Source of the DNA: Symbiodinium natans
Taxonomy: Eukaryota; Sar; Dinophyceae; Suessiales; Symbiodiniaceae
Assembly (NCBI GenBank): GCA_905221605.1
Contig: CAJNDS010000001.1
Span: 2,566,025-2,630,024 of the forward strand
Direction of reading: 5' to 3'
Length of the DNA: 64,000 nucleotides
Shown here one piece after another: positions 30,722 through 40,684 of this stretch. The notes below the pieces were generated by a model. That model saw only the letters and a list, made by a program, of their open reading frames with translations. It was not told where the DNA came from and did no database searches. Each line of letters starts with the position of its first letter. Positions within the stretch are counted from its first letter, which is position 1. The position numbers were made by a program, and so were the translations under genes.

Positions 30722-30917
30722 GCCCTGATTCCCTTTTGTGGGGGTTTCTTACTTCTCCAACAGCTGAACTTTAAACTTTTTGGGTTCCCTTATTTAGTAG
30801 GAATAATAAAGTTTAACCTTTTTTTCCCCTTGGTTATTGGAGAAGTAAGGTTTAGGTTGCCTTACAGGCCCCTTTCAACCAAAAGGGCACCCTTTTATTC
30901 CTGGGTTACTCTCGGGT
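30722..30917 (+). repeat. Family B copy split by a nested element
   Basis: GGCCCTGATTCCCTTTTGTG and GGGGTTT at the left and AGGTTGCCTTACAGGCCCCT, AAAAGGGCACCCTTTTATTC, GGGTTACTCTCGGGTC at the right are family B; the part between is foreign to the family. Confidence 0.75.
30748..30849 (+). mobile_element. Nested 102-bp TIR element with GTTT target duplication
   Basis: Perfect 13-bp inverted ends CTTACTTCTCCAA / TTGGAGAAGTAAG, flanked on both sides by GTTT (30744-30747 and 30850-30853). Other family B copies have a single uninterrupted GGGTTTAGGTT here, so the insertion is directly visible. No coding capacity. Confidence 0.85.
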
Positions 30918-31740
30918 CGAGTCTAGTCGCCGTTTCTGTTGTGGGATACCCAGCTTTACGCTCAGCATAGTATGACCGGAAGAAATTGGCAAGATTTTTA
31001 CCTTCAACCCTGAACCCTTAAACCCTTAAACCCTCAAACCCTCAAACCCTTAAACCCTTAAACCCTTAGAAGCCCTTGAACCCTAAGCCCTAAACCCTAG
31101 CCCTAAACCCTAAACCCTAAAGCCAGAACTTGAAAAGGTGCCCGTGCAGCGGACGGCCTCACCAACTTTTACGGCCCAGTGCCAGGCTTGTGGCAGTTGA
31201 GTTTTTAGGGGGGCAAGCCCAAAATTCGACATGCAAACCCCTAGAACCTAAACCCTAAACCCTAAACCCCAAACCCCTATACCTAGGCTACCCTTCACCC
31301 ATCGAATTCCTCCTACACCGAAGAAGGCGTGAGGCTTCCTTGGAGCCCCTGAAAGGGGCCCTTGTCCTATTACGCGATACTTGGCCTGATATGTCCCGGG
31401 TTTTGGGTTTAGGGTTTAGGGTTTAGGGTTTAGGGAGCTTCACGGCGACCTGAAGCCCATGTCCAGCAAACCTGGAGTTGAACGAGCCCTGAAGCCTGAA
31501 ACGTTAAGCCCTCCGGCACTGAATGAAGCTTCAAGGGCCCCTAAACCCTAAGCCCTAAACCCCAAAACCCTTCAAACCCCTAGACCCTAAACTCTAAACC
31601 CTAAACCCTAACCCCTGAACCCTAAACCCGAAACCTCGAATTGACTGCCCGAATTTCTAAACCCCAGAAGCCCCATCACCCTAAACCCTGAACCCTAAAC
31701 CCTAAACCCTATAAGCCCTAAACCCTAAACCCGACCCCAG

Positions 31741-31842
31741 GTGGCGCCCGGCGGTGGCTCCTACCAGCCGGCCCCCGTGATGCGGGCGGCCTCCCCACCC
31801 CCGGTGATGCGGGCGGCCTCCCCACCCCCTGTCGGCTCCTGA
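31741..31842 (+). CDS. Candidate terminal exon, proline-rich, with duplicated VMRAASPP
   Basis: Acceptor GACCCCAG, starts with G; open for 33 codons to TGA (31840-31842). It reads VAPGGGSYQPAP then two copies of PVMRAASPP and ends PVGS. The 27-30 nt coding the motif is a near-exact tandem duplication. TTTAGGG follows the stop. Probably the C-terminal end of a low-complexity protein; function unknown. Confidence 0.5.
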   Translation: MAPGGGSYQPAPVMRAASPPPVMRAASPPPVGS

Positions 31843-31849
31843 GGGTTTA

Positions 31850-32005
31850 TAGAGTTTAGGGTTTAGGGTTAGGGTTTAGGGTTTAGGGTTTAGGGTTTAG
31901 GGTTTAGGGTTTAGGGTTTAGGGTTTAGGGTTTAGGGTTTAGGGTTTAGGGTTTAGGGTTTAGGGTTTAGGGTTTAGGGTTTAGGGTTTAGGGTTTAGGG
32001 GTGTT
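31850..32005 (+). repeat. Long TTTAGGG array (about 21 units)
   Basis: Starts just after the TGA of the proline-rich exon, so if the exon is real it would be in the 3' UTR or next intergenic spacer. Confidence 0.96.
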
Positions 32006-32810
32006 TGAGGGGGCGTTCAGGGGAGGTATCAGGGGTTCTGGGGCAGGCGTTGACGATGTCAGTCCCAAGACGGGGGTAGGGTGCATGGCCTCCAAGTGGG
32101 TGGTTGTCAAAGTCATGATCCCTTTTGGGGTACCCTAAATATTAGGTGCCGTATGATAATAGGGGTCCAAAAAAGGCACCATAATTTCGACAGCCGCCCA
32201 AGTAGAGGTCGAGGTCAGAAAGCCGCAGCCCTGAAGCACGGTTCCAAGTTCCATGAGAAGGTTTAGGGTGTAGGGTTTAGGGTTGAGGGTTTAGGGTAGT
32301 TCAAGGTTTTGGGTTTGGGGTTCAGGGTTCAGGGTTTAGGGTTTAGGGTTCAGGGTGAGCACCCACGTATAATTGCATCGCCTGAACAGGAGGGGTTGCG
32401 AGGCCAAGCCCAAGGCCCTAAACTCTCAATTGCTCTCAGTGGCTGTGAAGGTTGACCTGTAAAGCCAGGGATGAATGAACCATTGAACGAACTCCCTAAA
32501 CCCCGAAACCCTAAACTCTGAACCCTGAACCCTGAACCCGAACCCTGAATCCTAAACCCTAAACTCCAAGCGCCTAAGCCCTAAGCCTCCTAAGCCCTCA
32601 ACCCTCCCATGCGATCCAATGCTTGAAGCCCTAGAAAGCCTAAGCACAGCTCCACGCATCCTGGGTTTTAGGGTTTAGGGTTTGGGGTTTAGGGTTTAGG
32701 GTTTAGAGTTTGGGTTCAGGGTTTGGGGTTTAGAGGTTTAGGTATAGACCTTAAATCCGAATCTTGAACGAGCCCTCAGGATGCCGTCACAAAGCAACGG
32801 GCGCAAAGAG

Positions 32811-32840
32811 AGAGAGGGAGAGAGAGAGAGAGAGAGAGAG
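32811..32840 (+). repeat. (GA)n microsatellite
   Basis: AG/GA dinucleotides with one GGG interruption. Confidence 0.95.
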
Positions 32841-33542
32841 CTTGCTTTTGTTTGAGGGCCTTTCCCAATGGTCTGTGCTGCGCTGGTTAGGGTTCATGGT
32901 TTGTGGTTTAAGGTTTAGGGTTTAGAGTTTAGGCGTTATGGGTTCAGGGTTCTGGTTTAGGGTTGTTCTGGTGGAGGCTCTACGGTGGCTTAGGGTTGGG
33001 ACCCCTTGTTTACAGCCCATGCACTTTCCATGAGGGGTCCTCAGCATATGTAGGGTTCAGAGTTTACGGAGTGTTGACGTGGAGCCGCTCGAAGCGACCC
33101 GCCCTGGCCCCCACCACCAACAATCGAATCGTAAGAGTTCCCATGTAGCAAACCTAAACAGTTTCCCCTCCACCCAATCCTCTGAACAGTCAACGTTTCG
33201 ATGCCTGGAGCAATACATCACAAACCAACAATTTCTCTGAAACTCCCAGGGTTTCAGGACTTCTTTCAGTTTGTGGTTTGGGGTGCATGGTTTCAAGAGT
33301 TTAGCTGCTTTTTGTGTCTTATGGCTTGGGGATTACGGTTGATGCTCAGGTTTTACACCACTTGTGGTTTGCCGCTTATGTCTTATGTTTTAGGGCCCCC
33401 TTTGGCATGCTCCGCGTTTTACGAACAGTCCTTAATAGGGATTATAACGGGGGGGAAGGGGGGGTGGATGTTTACTATAATTAAGGACCCTAAACGCTAA
33501 ACCCTAAACCCTAAACCCTAAACTTAGGCCGTGCCACGGCAG

Positions 33543-33614
33543 TGTTCTCCTCGGCATATGTCGCCATCACCGGTCTCGCCACGACACTGGCCGGTGGCGC
33601 AGCCTTGCATGCAG
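33543..33614 (+). CDS. Candidate exon encoding a membrane-like helix
   Basis: Follows CCACGGCAG; donor GTGGAG at 33615. The frame from 33545 reads FSSAYVAITGLATTLAGGA then ALHA: small and hydrophobic residues over about 20 positions, as in a transmembrane helix. The trailing G can join in phase with candidates at 34209, 35110 and 36186. Reading through the donor stays open to a TGA further on, so the border is inferred. Confidence 0.4.
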
Positions 33615-34003
33615 GTGGAGTGCACGTGTGGGTTGCAAGCCTTAGCCCTGAACCCCCGCAAAAGTCCCAGTATAGCTTCGCCTGAAAGCTAAAACCCTAA
33701 ACCCCAAACCCTAACTCCTAAACCCTCATTAAGTATGGTTGCTGGAGCCAGCTTAGACCCTGTAAGCCTTGGGGGCAGTTTCTTCCAGACAGCCCCCTAA
33801 GGCCTGGGTTGTAGGAGTTCGGAGTCTCGGGGTCCGGGTTGTGGGTTTTGGGGTTTGGGGTTTAGGGGTTTAGGATAATAGTGCACTCAAGGAAAGATAA
33901 AGGCCGAAATCAACGGCTCGGGTTTAGGTTACAGGGTATAGGGCATAGGGTTTAGGAGGGCTTTGGGTTTTGGTGTTTTGAAAGCTTGGCGCTGAGAGTG
34001 AGA

Positions 34004-34040
34004 ACACACACACACACTCACACACACACACACACACACA
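34004..34040 (+). repeat. (CA)n microsatellite
   Basis: ACACAC run with one ACTCAC interruption. Confidence 0.95.
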
Positions 34041-34208
34041 ACCGGATTCCCTAACCCTAAGCCCTAAACCCTAATTAAACCCCAAGCCCCAAACCGTCAA
34101 CCCTAGCTACACACCGACATCGACACCCCTATAAATTGGTTTAGGGTTTAGGGTTTAGGGTTTAGGGTACCTTATTCCCTCATTTCCGACTAACCAACAG
34201 TAAGCCAG

Positions 34209-34286
34209 GTGCCCATGGCCTCGGCAGGGCTCCCAGGGGCTGCACCGGCGCAACAGTCGCCGCCGCCGCAGGCCGGAAGCTTTCGG
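34209..34286 (+). CDS. Candidate coding exon; donor is the first TTTAGGG unit
   Basis: Acceptor TAAGCCAG, starts with G; donor GTTTAGGG at 34287. Phase 0 reads VPMASAGLPGAAPAQQSP then PPQAGSFR; phase 2 (continuing from 33543) reads AHGLGRAPRGCTGATVAAAA and GRKLS. Both are open, so the frame depends on the gene model. Confidence 0.45.
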
Positions 34287-35109
34287 GTTTAGGGTTTAGG
34301 GTTTAGGGTGTAGGGTTTAGGGTTTGGGGTTTGGGGTTTGGGGTTTGGGGTTTGGGGTTTGGGGTTTAGGGTTTGGGGTCTAGGGTTTAGGGTTTAGGGC
34401 TCAGGGTTCAGGGTTTTGGGTTTGGTGGTTTAGGTGAATTCGGTGTTGATGGGCCTAGTCGGTTGAGGTTTAGGGGGGTTGTAGGGGTTCAGGGCTTCAG
34501 GTTGTGGTTAGGGTGTATAGGGTTTACGGAAATCCTAAACCCGAAACCCTAAACCCTAAACCCGGATTAGGGGTTCTAGGATGTCGTTTTCTTTTGTGTG
34601 TTTTTTGGGCGGGGGGTTAGTCTTAGTCGTTTACGGTTGAGGGATAGGCTTGCCTTACACTTAACTGCAAACTCTAAACACGAAGCCCCCAAATCCCAAA
34701 CCCTACCCTAAACCCGAAACCCTATAAGCCCCATCAATCTGACCTCCTAACATTTCGGGGTCCAGGGCTGGTTCCGAAGCCAGAATCCCTGAAGGCACTT
34801 TTCGGAATCCCTTAGAAAGGGAGGCCTCCGCCTGAACCCCTGAATCTTGGGCCCCGCATCCTGAGCCCAAAGCCCTGAATCTTGAACCCTATCCACGGTT
34901 TAGGGTTTAGGGTTTAGGCCCAAACCCTGAACCTTAAATTCCTCAAACAGTATCATCTAGACAACTCCCCACCCCTCCCCATGTCCTCAACCTCGTAGGG
35001 CTTAGAGGTTCAGGGTTTAAGGGTTTAAGGGTTTAAGGATTTAGGGTTTAGGGTTTAGGGTTTAGGGTTTAGGGTTGAGGGTTTAGGGCGCTGCCAGGCT
35101 AGCTGCCAG

Positions 35110-35148
35110 GTGGCGACCCCTCCATCCTTCGCCTTCGGTCAGCCACAG
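35110..35148 (+). CDS. Candidate short exon (unknown)
   Basis: Acceptor AGCTGCCAG, starts with G; donor GTGCGG at 35149. Phase 0 reads VATPPSFAFGQPQ; phase 2 reads GDPSILRLRSAT. Length is a multiple of 3. Confidence 0.4.
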
Positions 35149-35166
35149 GTGCGGGCGCTGGGCTTG

Positions 35167-35264
35167 TACTTGGAGGTTCAGCTTAAGAGGGGTTTAGGGT
35201 TTAGAGTTTAGAGTTTAGGGTTTAGGGTTTAGGGTTTAGGGTAAGTGCCATGAACCTCCAAGTA
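35167..35264 (+). mobile_element. Family A element whose interior is replaced by TTTAGGG
   Basis: The left end TACTTGGAGGTTCA (35167-35180) and right end AGTGCCATGAACCTCCAAGT (to 35264) are kept, but the interior is about 52 bases of TTTAGGG-type repeat (35191-35242). Confidence 0.75.
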
Positions 35265-35318
35265 GGGTTGGGGGGGCTATGCTACTATTTGCTTAACTGG
35301 CTTCGGGATGATTTTTAG

Positions 35319-35390
35319 TGTCCCTTCTTTCCTTATAAGGGAACCTGTTCATAAACAGCCTTTTCAAAGGGTTCAAAGCACAACCAAGAT
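35319..35390 (+). repeat. Dispersed repeat family H, short copy
   Basis: CCCTTCTTTCCTTATAAGGG then AACAGCCTTTTCAAAGGGTT and CAAAGCACAACC match 38811-38945. Confidence 0.6.
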
Positions 35391-35937
35391 AAGAACCCGG
35401 GATTCTTCCACAAATAGTAGTATAGGGTGTAGGATTCGGGTTTAGGGTTTTTGGGGTTTGGGGTTTGGGACGGGTGCCCAGGAATAGACATAAACTCCTT
35501 CATACTATGGGGCTATATGGCCAGTTCTCTAGCCTGCCAACTGCTGGTGACTAGTGTTTAAAGTGCGGTGCGTTGGGCGTGAATTCGTTAAACTAGCGTT
35601 TTGTTTTAAATCATATCTGAGCTTGGGTTTGTTACACGAGCCTCCTTTTCATAGACGTGATGCCTGACCCGAAGAGGGGTTTTCAGGTTTGAGGACCCCG
35701 TGGTGTCGGCCGCAAAGTAAACCCTAAACCCTAAACGGCCCTAAACCCTAAACCCTAAACCCTAAACCCGAAACCCGAAACCCGAAACCCGAAACCCGAA
35801 ACCCGAAACCCTAACTCTGAAGCGCCTTGAGCCCTCGTAGGCACAGCGCCCTCGATCCTCGGGGGGGGGGGGGGAGCCCCCAGCAAAAGCCCAGGCTTTC
35901 AAGCCAGACTCCCCCAGAACCGCAAACCCGCAAAGGC

Positions 35938-36070
35938 TCCGTGCTCCCTGTATGAAGTGGGGTTTGTATTTCTTGTATCCCCAAAAGGACACCCAACATG
36001 TACACTCACCAAAATTAAAAAAGGAACCTTATATACACTCACCAAAAGCAGTAGTATAAGCCCTGTTTCA
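35938..36070 (-). repeat. Dispersed repeat family E, copy 2 (inverted)
   Basis: The reverse complement of 130-262, including TACACTCACC twice and the TTCTTGTATCCCCAAAAGG segment. Confidence 0.7.
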
Positions 36071-36185
36071 TATCCTGCACCCTGCGTGTCTACACCTTAG
36101 GACCTTCAAAATCCCAAAGCCTTTAAATCTGGCTTAACGAGGTTTCCGGGAATGCCCTTCATATGGGAGGGCCCTTCCTTCCCAG

Positions 36186-36244
36186 GTTATGATGCCGCAG
36201 GGGCCGGCCCAGGCGCGGAAATCTCAACAGTAGAGTTTGAGTAG
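36186..36244 (+). CDS. Candidate terminal exon of the 33.5-36.2 kb model
   Basis: Acceptor CTTCCCAG, starts with G. Phase 2 reads YDAAGAGPGAEISTVEFE and stops at TAG (36242-36244); phase 0 reads VMMPQGPAQARKSQQ and stops at TAG (36231-36233). Family F begins at 36239, so a donor GTAGCT at 36241 is another possible end. Confidence 0.42.
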
Positions 36245-36366
36245 CTGAACGAGTACACTTTACACTTGTTGGGATACTAATAACTTAATAACCCCCCTAA
36301 ACTTAGGGTTTAAACCCTAAACCCTAAACCCCTATAGAACTGAAAGTGTACACTCTTTTGGGGCTC
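36237..36366 (+). mobile_element. Family F element with a short CCCTAAA tract inside
   Basis: GAGTAGCTGAACGAGTACAC at the left, AACTGAAAGTGTACACTCTT at the right. Between them GGGTTTAAACCCTAAACCC, a direct flip from TTTAGGG to CCCTAAA (near 36304). Confidence 0.62.
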
Positions 36367-36592
36367 AGCGACTGAGGAATCGAGCTTCAAGTTCTAGACG
36401 CCCGCAGTTCGGGGTTGAGGGTTTAAGGTTTAGGGTTCAGGGTTTAGGGTTTAGGGTTTAGGGCTAGGGTTTAGGGTTTAGGGTTTAGGGGTTTTGTTCC
36501 CTAGACCTTGCGGGGCCAACCTGTGGCGCAGGGCTTGTAAATGTGTGGCCGGAAAGGCAGACCAGACACTTGCCAAAATCCCATCTACACCG

Positions 36593-36716
36593 TACTTGGA
36601 GGTTCATGGGTACATATAACCCCAATTATAAGTCTACTTCTAACCTACTTAAAGGACTTAGGGGGCTTATAAGTACAGATAGAATTGGGGCGATAAGTAC
36701 CCTGAACCGCCAAGTA
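36593..36716 (+). mobile_element. Family A hairpin element, TA-flanked
   Basis: TACTTGGAGGTTCATGGGTA at the left and ATAAGTACCCTGAACCGCCA then AGTA at the right. An open frame running through it is incidental. Confidence 0.72.
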
Positions 36717-36892
36717 TTCCTGCAGCACTGTGTGCGGCAGGGCTTGATGTGGCTGGTACGGGTGATTGCACGTATGGTTCCTGATACAGGGGGGTTTACG
36801 AACATAAGGGAACCCCTGACCCTAAACCCTAAAACCTAAACCCTAAACCCTAAACCCTAAACCTAAACCCTAAACCCTTGGTTTCCTTGCAG

Positions 36893-36965
36893 CTCTCAAG
36901 CCGGGCGACTCGCCCTAAGCCCCCAAAGCAGAAGCCCTCAGTTATGGGTCCCAGCCCTGCTGGGG
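36893..36965 (+). CDS. Candidate coding exon, basic/proline-rich
   Basis: Good acceptor TTGGTTTCCTTGCAG; donor GTTTAG at 36966 is the first unit of a TTTAGGG array. Reads LSSRATRPKPPKQKPSVM then GPSPAG. CCCTAAA array directly upstream. Starts with C. Confidence 0.42.
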
Positions 36966-37302
36966 GTTTAGGGTTTAGGGTTTAGGGTTTAGGGTTTAGG
37001 GTCTAGGGTCTAGGGTTTAGGGTGTTTCTTTTGGGGTTCAGGGTTTCGGGGAGGTAGCCTCCCTGCCTCCCTGTCATTCCGGGGTGGATTCCCCCCCCAC
37101 ACCACGCATGCAATCGGATCTCGGACTGCCTCCCTTCACAGCAGCCTCTCCAAGTTGATGCTTAAAGATAGGCGTTTAGGGCCTTTGGGGCTTTCGGGTG
37201 TTTCGGGCTTTCAGGGTGTTTAGGGCTTTTCGGACCTTGAGGGAGTTTAGGGAGTTTAGGGGCTTGGCTGGTTTCGGAAATTCAGAGCTTAGTAGTTGGG
37301 TT

Positions 37303-37401
37303 GAAATGCTCCCCCCTTTTTCTGACAGTCCTGAATAGGGATTATCATAGGGGGGTACTAGAATTCCTATTAAGAAGCTCTTAGTATACGGGGAGCATCC
37401 C
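37303..37401 (+). mobile_element. Family C hairpin element, copy 3
   Basis: GAAATGCTCCCCCC at the left pairs with GGGGAGCATCCC at the right; interior CAGTCCTGAATAGGGATTAT as in the other copies. A partial copy lies at 33418-33475. Confidence 0.7.
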
Positions 37402-38249
37402 AAGTTTGGGCGTGCAGGGCTTTTTGCGTTGGTTAAGACTCCTACCCCTAGAGGTTCCCCCTAATATACTCCTTATATGGCCCAGAAAGCTCCTCAAGGA
37501 CCTTTGAAAAGGGGACCCAAAACCCAAGGGTACAACCTTAAGGGTCCAAGCCAACACCCTAAACCCGAAACCCTAAACCCTAAACCCTAAACCCGAAACC
37601 CTAAACCCTAAACCCTAAACCCCCCTATAGTTGGGAGGTGCGGGTGTTGGGACCTTTGGAGCCTCTGGAGGCCAGCCAGAGTTCGCCCGCGCGGGGGCTC
37701 GGAAAGCTTTGAGCCCTTAGCTTTGCCCGTAGAGGGCTTAGGGTTTATAGGGTTAGGGTTTCGGGTTTGGGCTGTAAGGTTTTGGGTTTTGGGGTTTGGG
37801 GTTTAGGGTTTAGGGTTTAGGGCAGACATGGGCCCTAAACCCCCTAACGCCCTTCACCTTTGCTAGCTCTTGATGGGGAATGTGGTACCTTATGTCCCTC
37901 TTCGTTGCCCTTCGACCCTAAAGCCTGCAAGTTCTAGTGGCCCCTATTCCTAAACCCTAAACCCTACAAGTGTCAACAATGTTACAAGGGGACAAAGGCT
38001 TTCCTTAAGAACCCGAAGCTTTAGGGTTCACAGTTACAAGGGTTACAAGGGTTAGAAGGTTTTCTTTTGAGTTAGAGTTTAAGGTGTAGGGCTCGGGGCT
38101 TGGGGTTTAAGCCTTGGAGTTTGAAATCTCAGACGCACCCGAGCCCTGAACACCCCAACTTCAAGCATACACAAGCTATACGGAAGCCTGAGAGCCGATC
38201 TACGATTCTATCGCCATGACAAATGTGACTTGTGGCGGGAGGGCCCCTT

Positions 38250-38350
38250 CTCTCCTCCTCTCCCCCTTTCCCCCCCTCCCCCCCCCCCTTCCCTCTCCCC
38301 TTCCCCTCCCGCCTTCCCTCCCCCCCTTCCCCCCCCCCCCCTCCCTCCCC
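38250..38350 (+). repeat. Polypyrimidine (C/T) tract
   Basis: Almost only C and T for about 100 bases. The proline/serine-rich open frame through it is an artefact of composition. Confidence 0.9.
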
Positions 38351-38574
38351 CCCGTCCGGGTTTAGGGCTCGGCTTTGGCCCCCGAAGCCCCTCCCAGACT
38401 TCTTAAACCCTAAACCCTAGCCTTAAACCCTAAACCCTAAATCCTAAACCCTAAGCCCTAAACCCTAAACCCTAAACCCCAAACCCTAAACCCTAAACCC
38501 TAGCCCTAAACCCCAAACCCAAACCCTATATCCGGGTCCTACGAAGGCGGCGACGCTGCGGCCGCCTGTTTCAG

Positions 38575-38608
38575 GCAGACGTGATCCGACGTGCTCTTTC
38601 CTGGGTCG
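38575..38608 (+). CDS. Candidate short exon
   Basis: Acceptor CTGTTTCAG, starts with G, donor GTAATC at 38609. Reads ADVIRRALSWV. Both splice signals are good for the length. Confidence 0.36.
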
Positions 38609-38619
38609 GTAATCTTCAC

Positions 38620-38668
38620 CCCTTTTTTGGGTAGCAGAATCCCCCTTATAAGCCCAAAGGCGAACCTT
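38620..38668 (+). repeat. Dispersed repeat family N
   Basis: CCTTTTTTGGGTAGCAGAAT and CCCTTATAAGCCCAAAGGCG match 7925-7975. Confidence 0.55.
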
Positions 38669-38810
38669 TAACCCTAAACCCTAAACCCTAAACCCTAAAC
38701 CCTAAGCTTTTTGAAATGGCCCGAAACCTCTTAGCCACCTTGGAGCCCTCTGAAGGCTTTTGACATAAGCCCTTAAACACCCCTCAATGCCCCTGTGGGC
38801 TTCTGCTTTG

Positions 38811-38945
38811 GGATCATTTAGGATTTTCTTTCTTTCCTTAGAAGGGAACCTATTTATATGTGATTTTCCAAGGGTTTTAAGCACAACTCAGCATAAGGGA
38901 ATATCTATATGTGATTTTCCAAGGGTTTTAAGCACAACTCAGCCA
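38811..38945 (+). repeat. Family H with tandem-duplicated right part
   Basis: TATATGTGATTTTCCAAGGG and TTTTAAGCACAACTCAGC occur twice. The short copy is at 35319. Confidence 0.75.
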
Positions 38946-38999
38946 TGAACAGCTCTTAGACTCCTCAAAACCCTAAAGACCCTTGCCCCAAAACCCTTA

Positions 39000-39800
39000 G
39001 CCTCCAGACGATTGAGTCTCCAGGTCACGCACTAGTTTACTGACTCCAAGATCTTTTCGTCGGATGTGAACGTATGGATCAAAGAACAGGAGACTGGCAT
39101 TCCCTAAATAGCCTGACTTATGGGGGGGGGAACCAGGGGGGCTAGTATAGAGACCATGATTGTATGGACGCCTCACTCATACGTTCATTCACTTGTTCAT
39201 TCAATTTATCAGCTCACCTTTTAGGAATGGCTCAATAATTACAAGGCTTTTGTACGTATAGATGACATGTGAGCTCACAAGGCACGATGGTAAGGTTAAG
39301 GAGGTGGTTGGACGCTCTCTGGGTTCCTTGTCAAGAGAGTTCCTGTCACGTAGAAAGACTCACTCCTGAAGGTGTAACAAGGAATCTGTGAACTGGGTGA
39401 GAGAGAGGTGGCAAGAAGCCTGGAAACGGACGATATTAGGTTGTAACTGCAGCCCCTTAGAAGAGATCTTTTCACCGAGGCTTTTATTCCTGTCACAGCT
39501 TGAGACCCAACCTCTGTTTTCAAGGCGTGTTCAGCTGGGTCTTTGATCTGTTTCCAAGCTTATCGTCACCTCTTTCACCCAGTTCTATGAGTCTAGGAGC
39601 ATACCACCCAACCACCCAAAAGAAAGAAGACCTTCATAAGCCCCTCAGGAAAATCCAGTCAAAGCCACTCAAAGTGAAGAAGACTACAAGTGTGCCCGCT
39701 TCCACTTGAACCTGCACAGGAAGATGGTCTAGGTTCGAACCCCCCAAAAAAATAAAATACACAGGCTCTGGGAACCAAGTTTCATCCCAAGACGTTTCTG
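39000..39800. other. Telomere-free unique region
   Basis: About 800 bases of average-GC sequence without telomere-type units. Open frames of up to 75 codons exist on both strands but none is convincing. A partial family M end (ATGGGGGGGG ... GCTAGTA) lies near 39119-39145. Confidence 0.4.
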
Positions 39801-39808
39801 GGAATCTT

Positions 39809-39886
39809 GGTTCTTGGTTCTTGGTTCCGGCCTTGTTAATTAACACAGATGTTCATTAGCACGGCCGGAACCAAGAACCAAGAACC
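39809..39886. other. Perfect 24-bp inverted repeat with a 30-base loop
   Basis: The arm GGTTCTTGGTTC then TTGGTTCCGGCC (39809-39832) is exactly complementary to 39863-39886; the loop contains TTAATTAACAC. The right arm runs straight into CCCTAAACCCC. Could be a TIR element or RNA hairpin. Confidence 0.85.
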
Positions 39887-40362
39887 CTAAACCCCAAACT
39901 CCTAATTCCCTAAAGCCCCAAAGTCCTCCCAAACCCCTATACACCCTAACCCCCTAAACCTGCACCCCCGAAACCCCTACAAGTCCTAACCCCGCAACGG
40001 CCTAATCAACCTTAAACCCTAAGCCCCGATAAGCCCTAAACCCTAAATCCCGAAATCCCTGAAACCCCCCGAGTACACCTGGACCTGAGACCCTCGAAAG
40101 CCCCGAAGAAACCCCTCAATCCAGTCCAGCCCTAAATCTTACACCCTAAACCCTATACCCTAAATCCTAATCCTAAACCCTAAACCCTACACCCTAAACC
40201 CTAAACCCCAAACCCCAAACCCTAAACCCTAAACCCTAAACCCTAAACCCAAACCCCAAACCCTATAGACCCTAGGTTCCCTGGTTTTGGGAGGCATGCC
40301 AGTGCACCTGCCGGGGCCGGCCACTGGCCCTGCCGAGGCCGGGAGTTGGCCTGGTTGTTTGG

Positions 40363-40684
40363 GTCTAGGGTTTAGGGTTTAGGGTTTAGGGTTTAGGGTT
40401 TAGGGTTTAGGGTTTAGGGTTTAGGGTTTAGGGTTTAGGGTTTAGGGTTTAGGGTTTAGGGTTTAGGGTCTGGGTCTAGGGTTTAGGGTTTAGGGTTTAG
40501 GGTTTAGGGTTTAGGGTTTAGGGTTTAGGGTTTAGGGTTTAGGGTCTGGGTCTAGGGTTTAGGGTTTAGGGTTTAGGGTTTGGGGTTTAGGGTTTAGGGT
40601 TTAGGGTTTAGGGTTTGGGGTTTGGGGTTTGGGGTTTGGGGTTTGGGGTTTGGGGTTTGGGGTTTGGGGTTTGGGGTTTGGGGT
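40363..40684 (+). repeat. TTTAGGG array passing into a TTTGGGG array
   Basis: About 29 TTTAGGG units, with CTGGGTCTAGGG breaks at 40467 and 40542 (a higher-order duplication), then about 10 TTTGGGG units from 40612. Confidence 0.97.
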
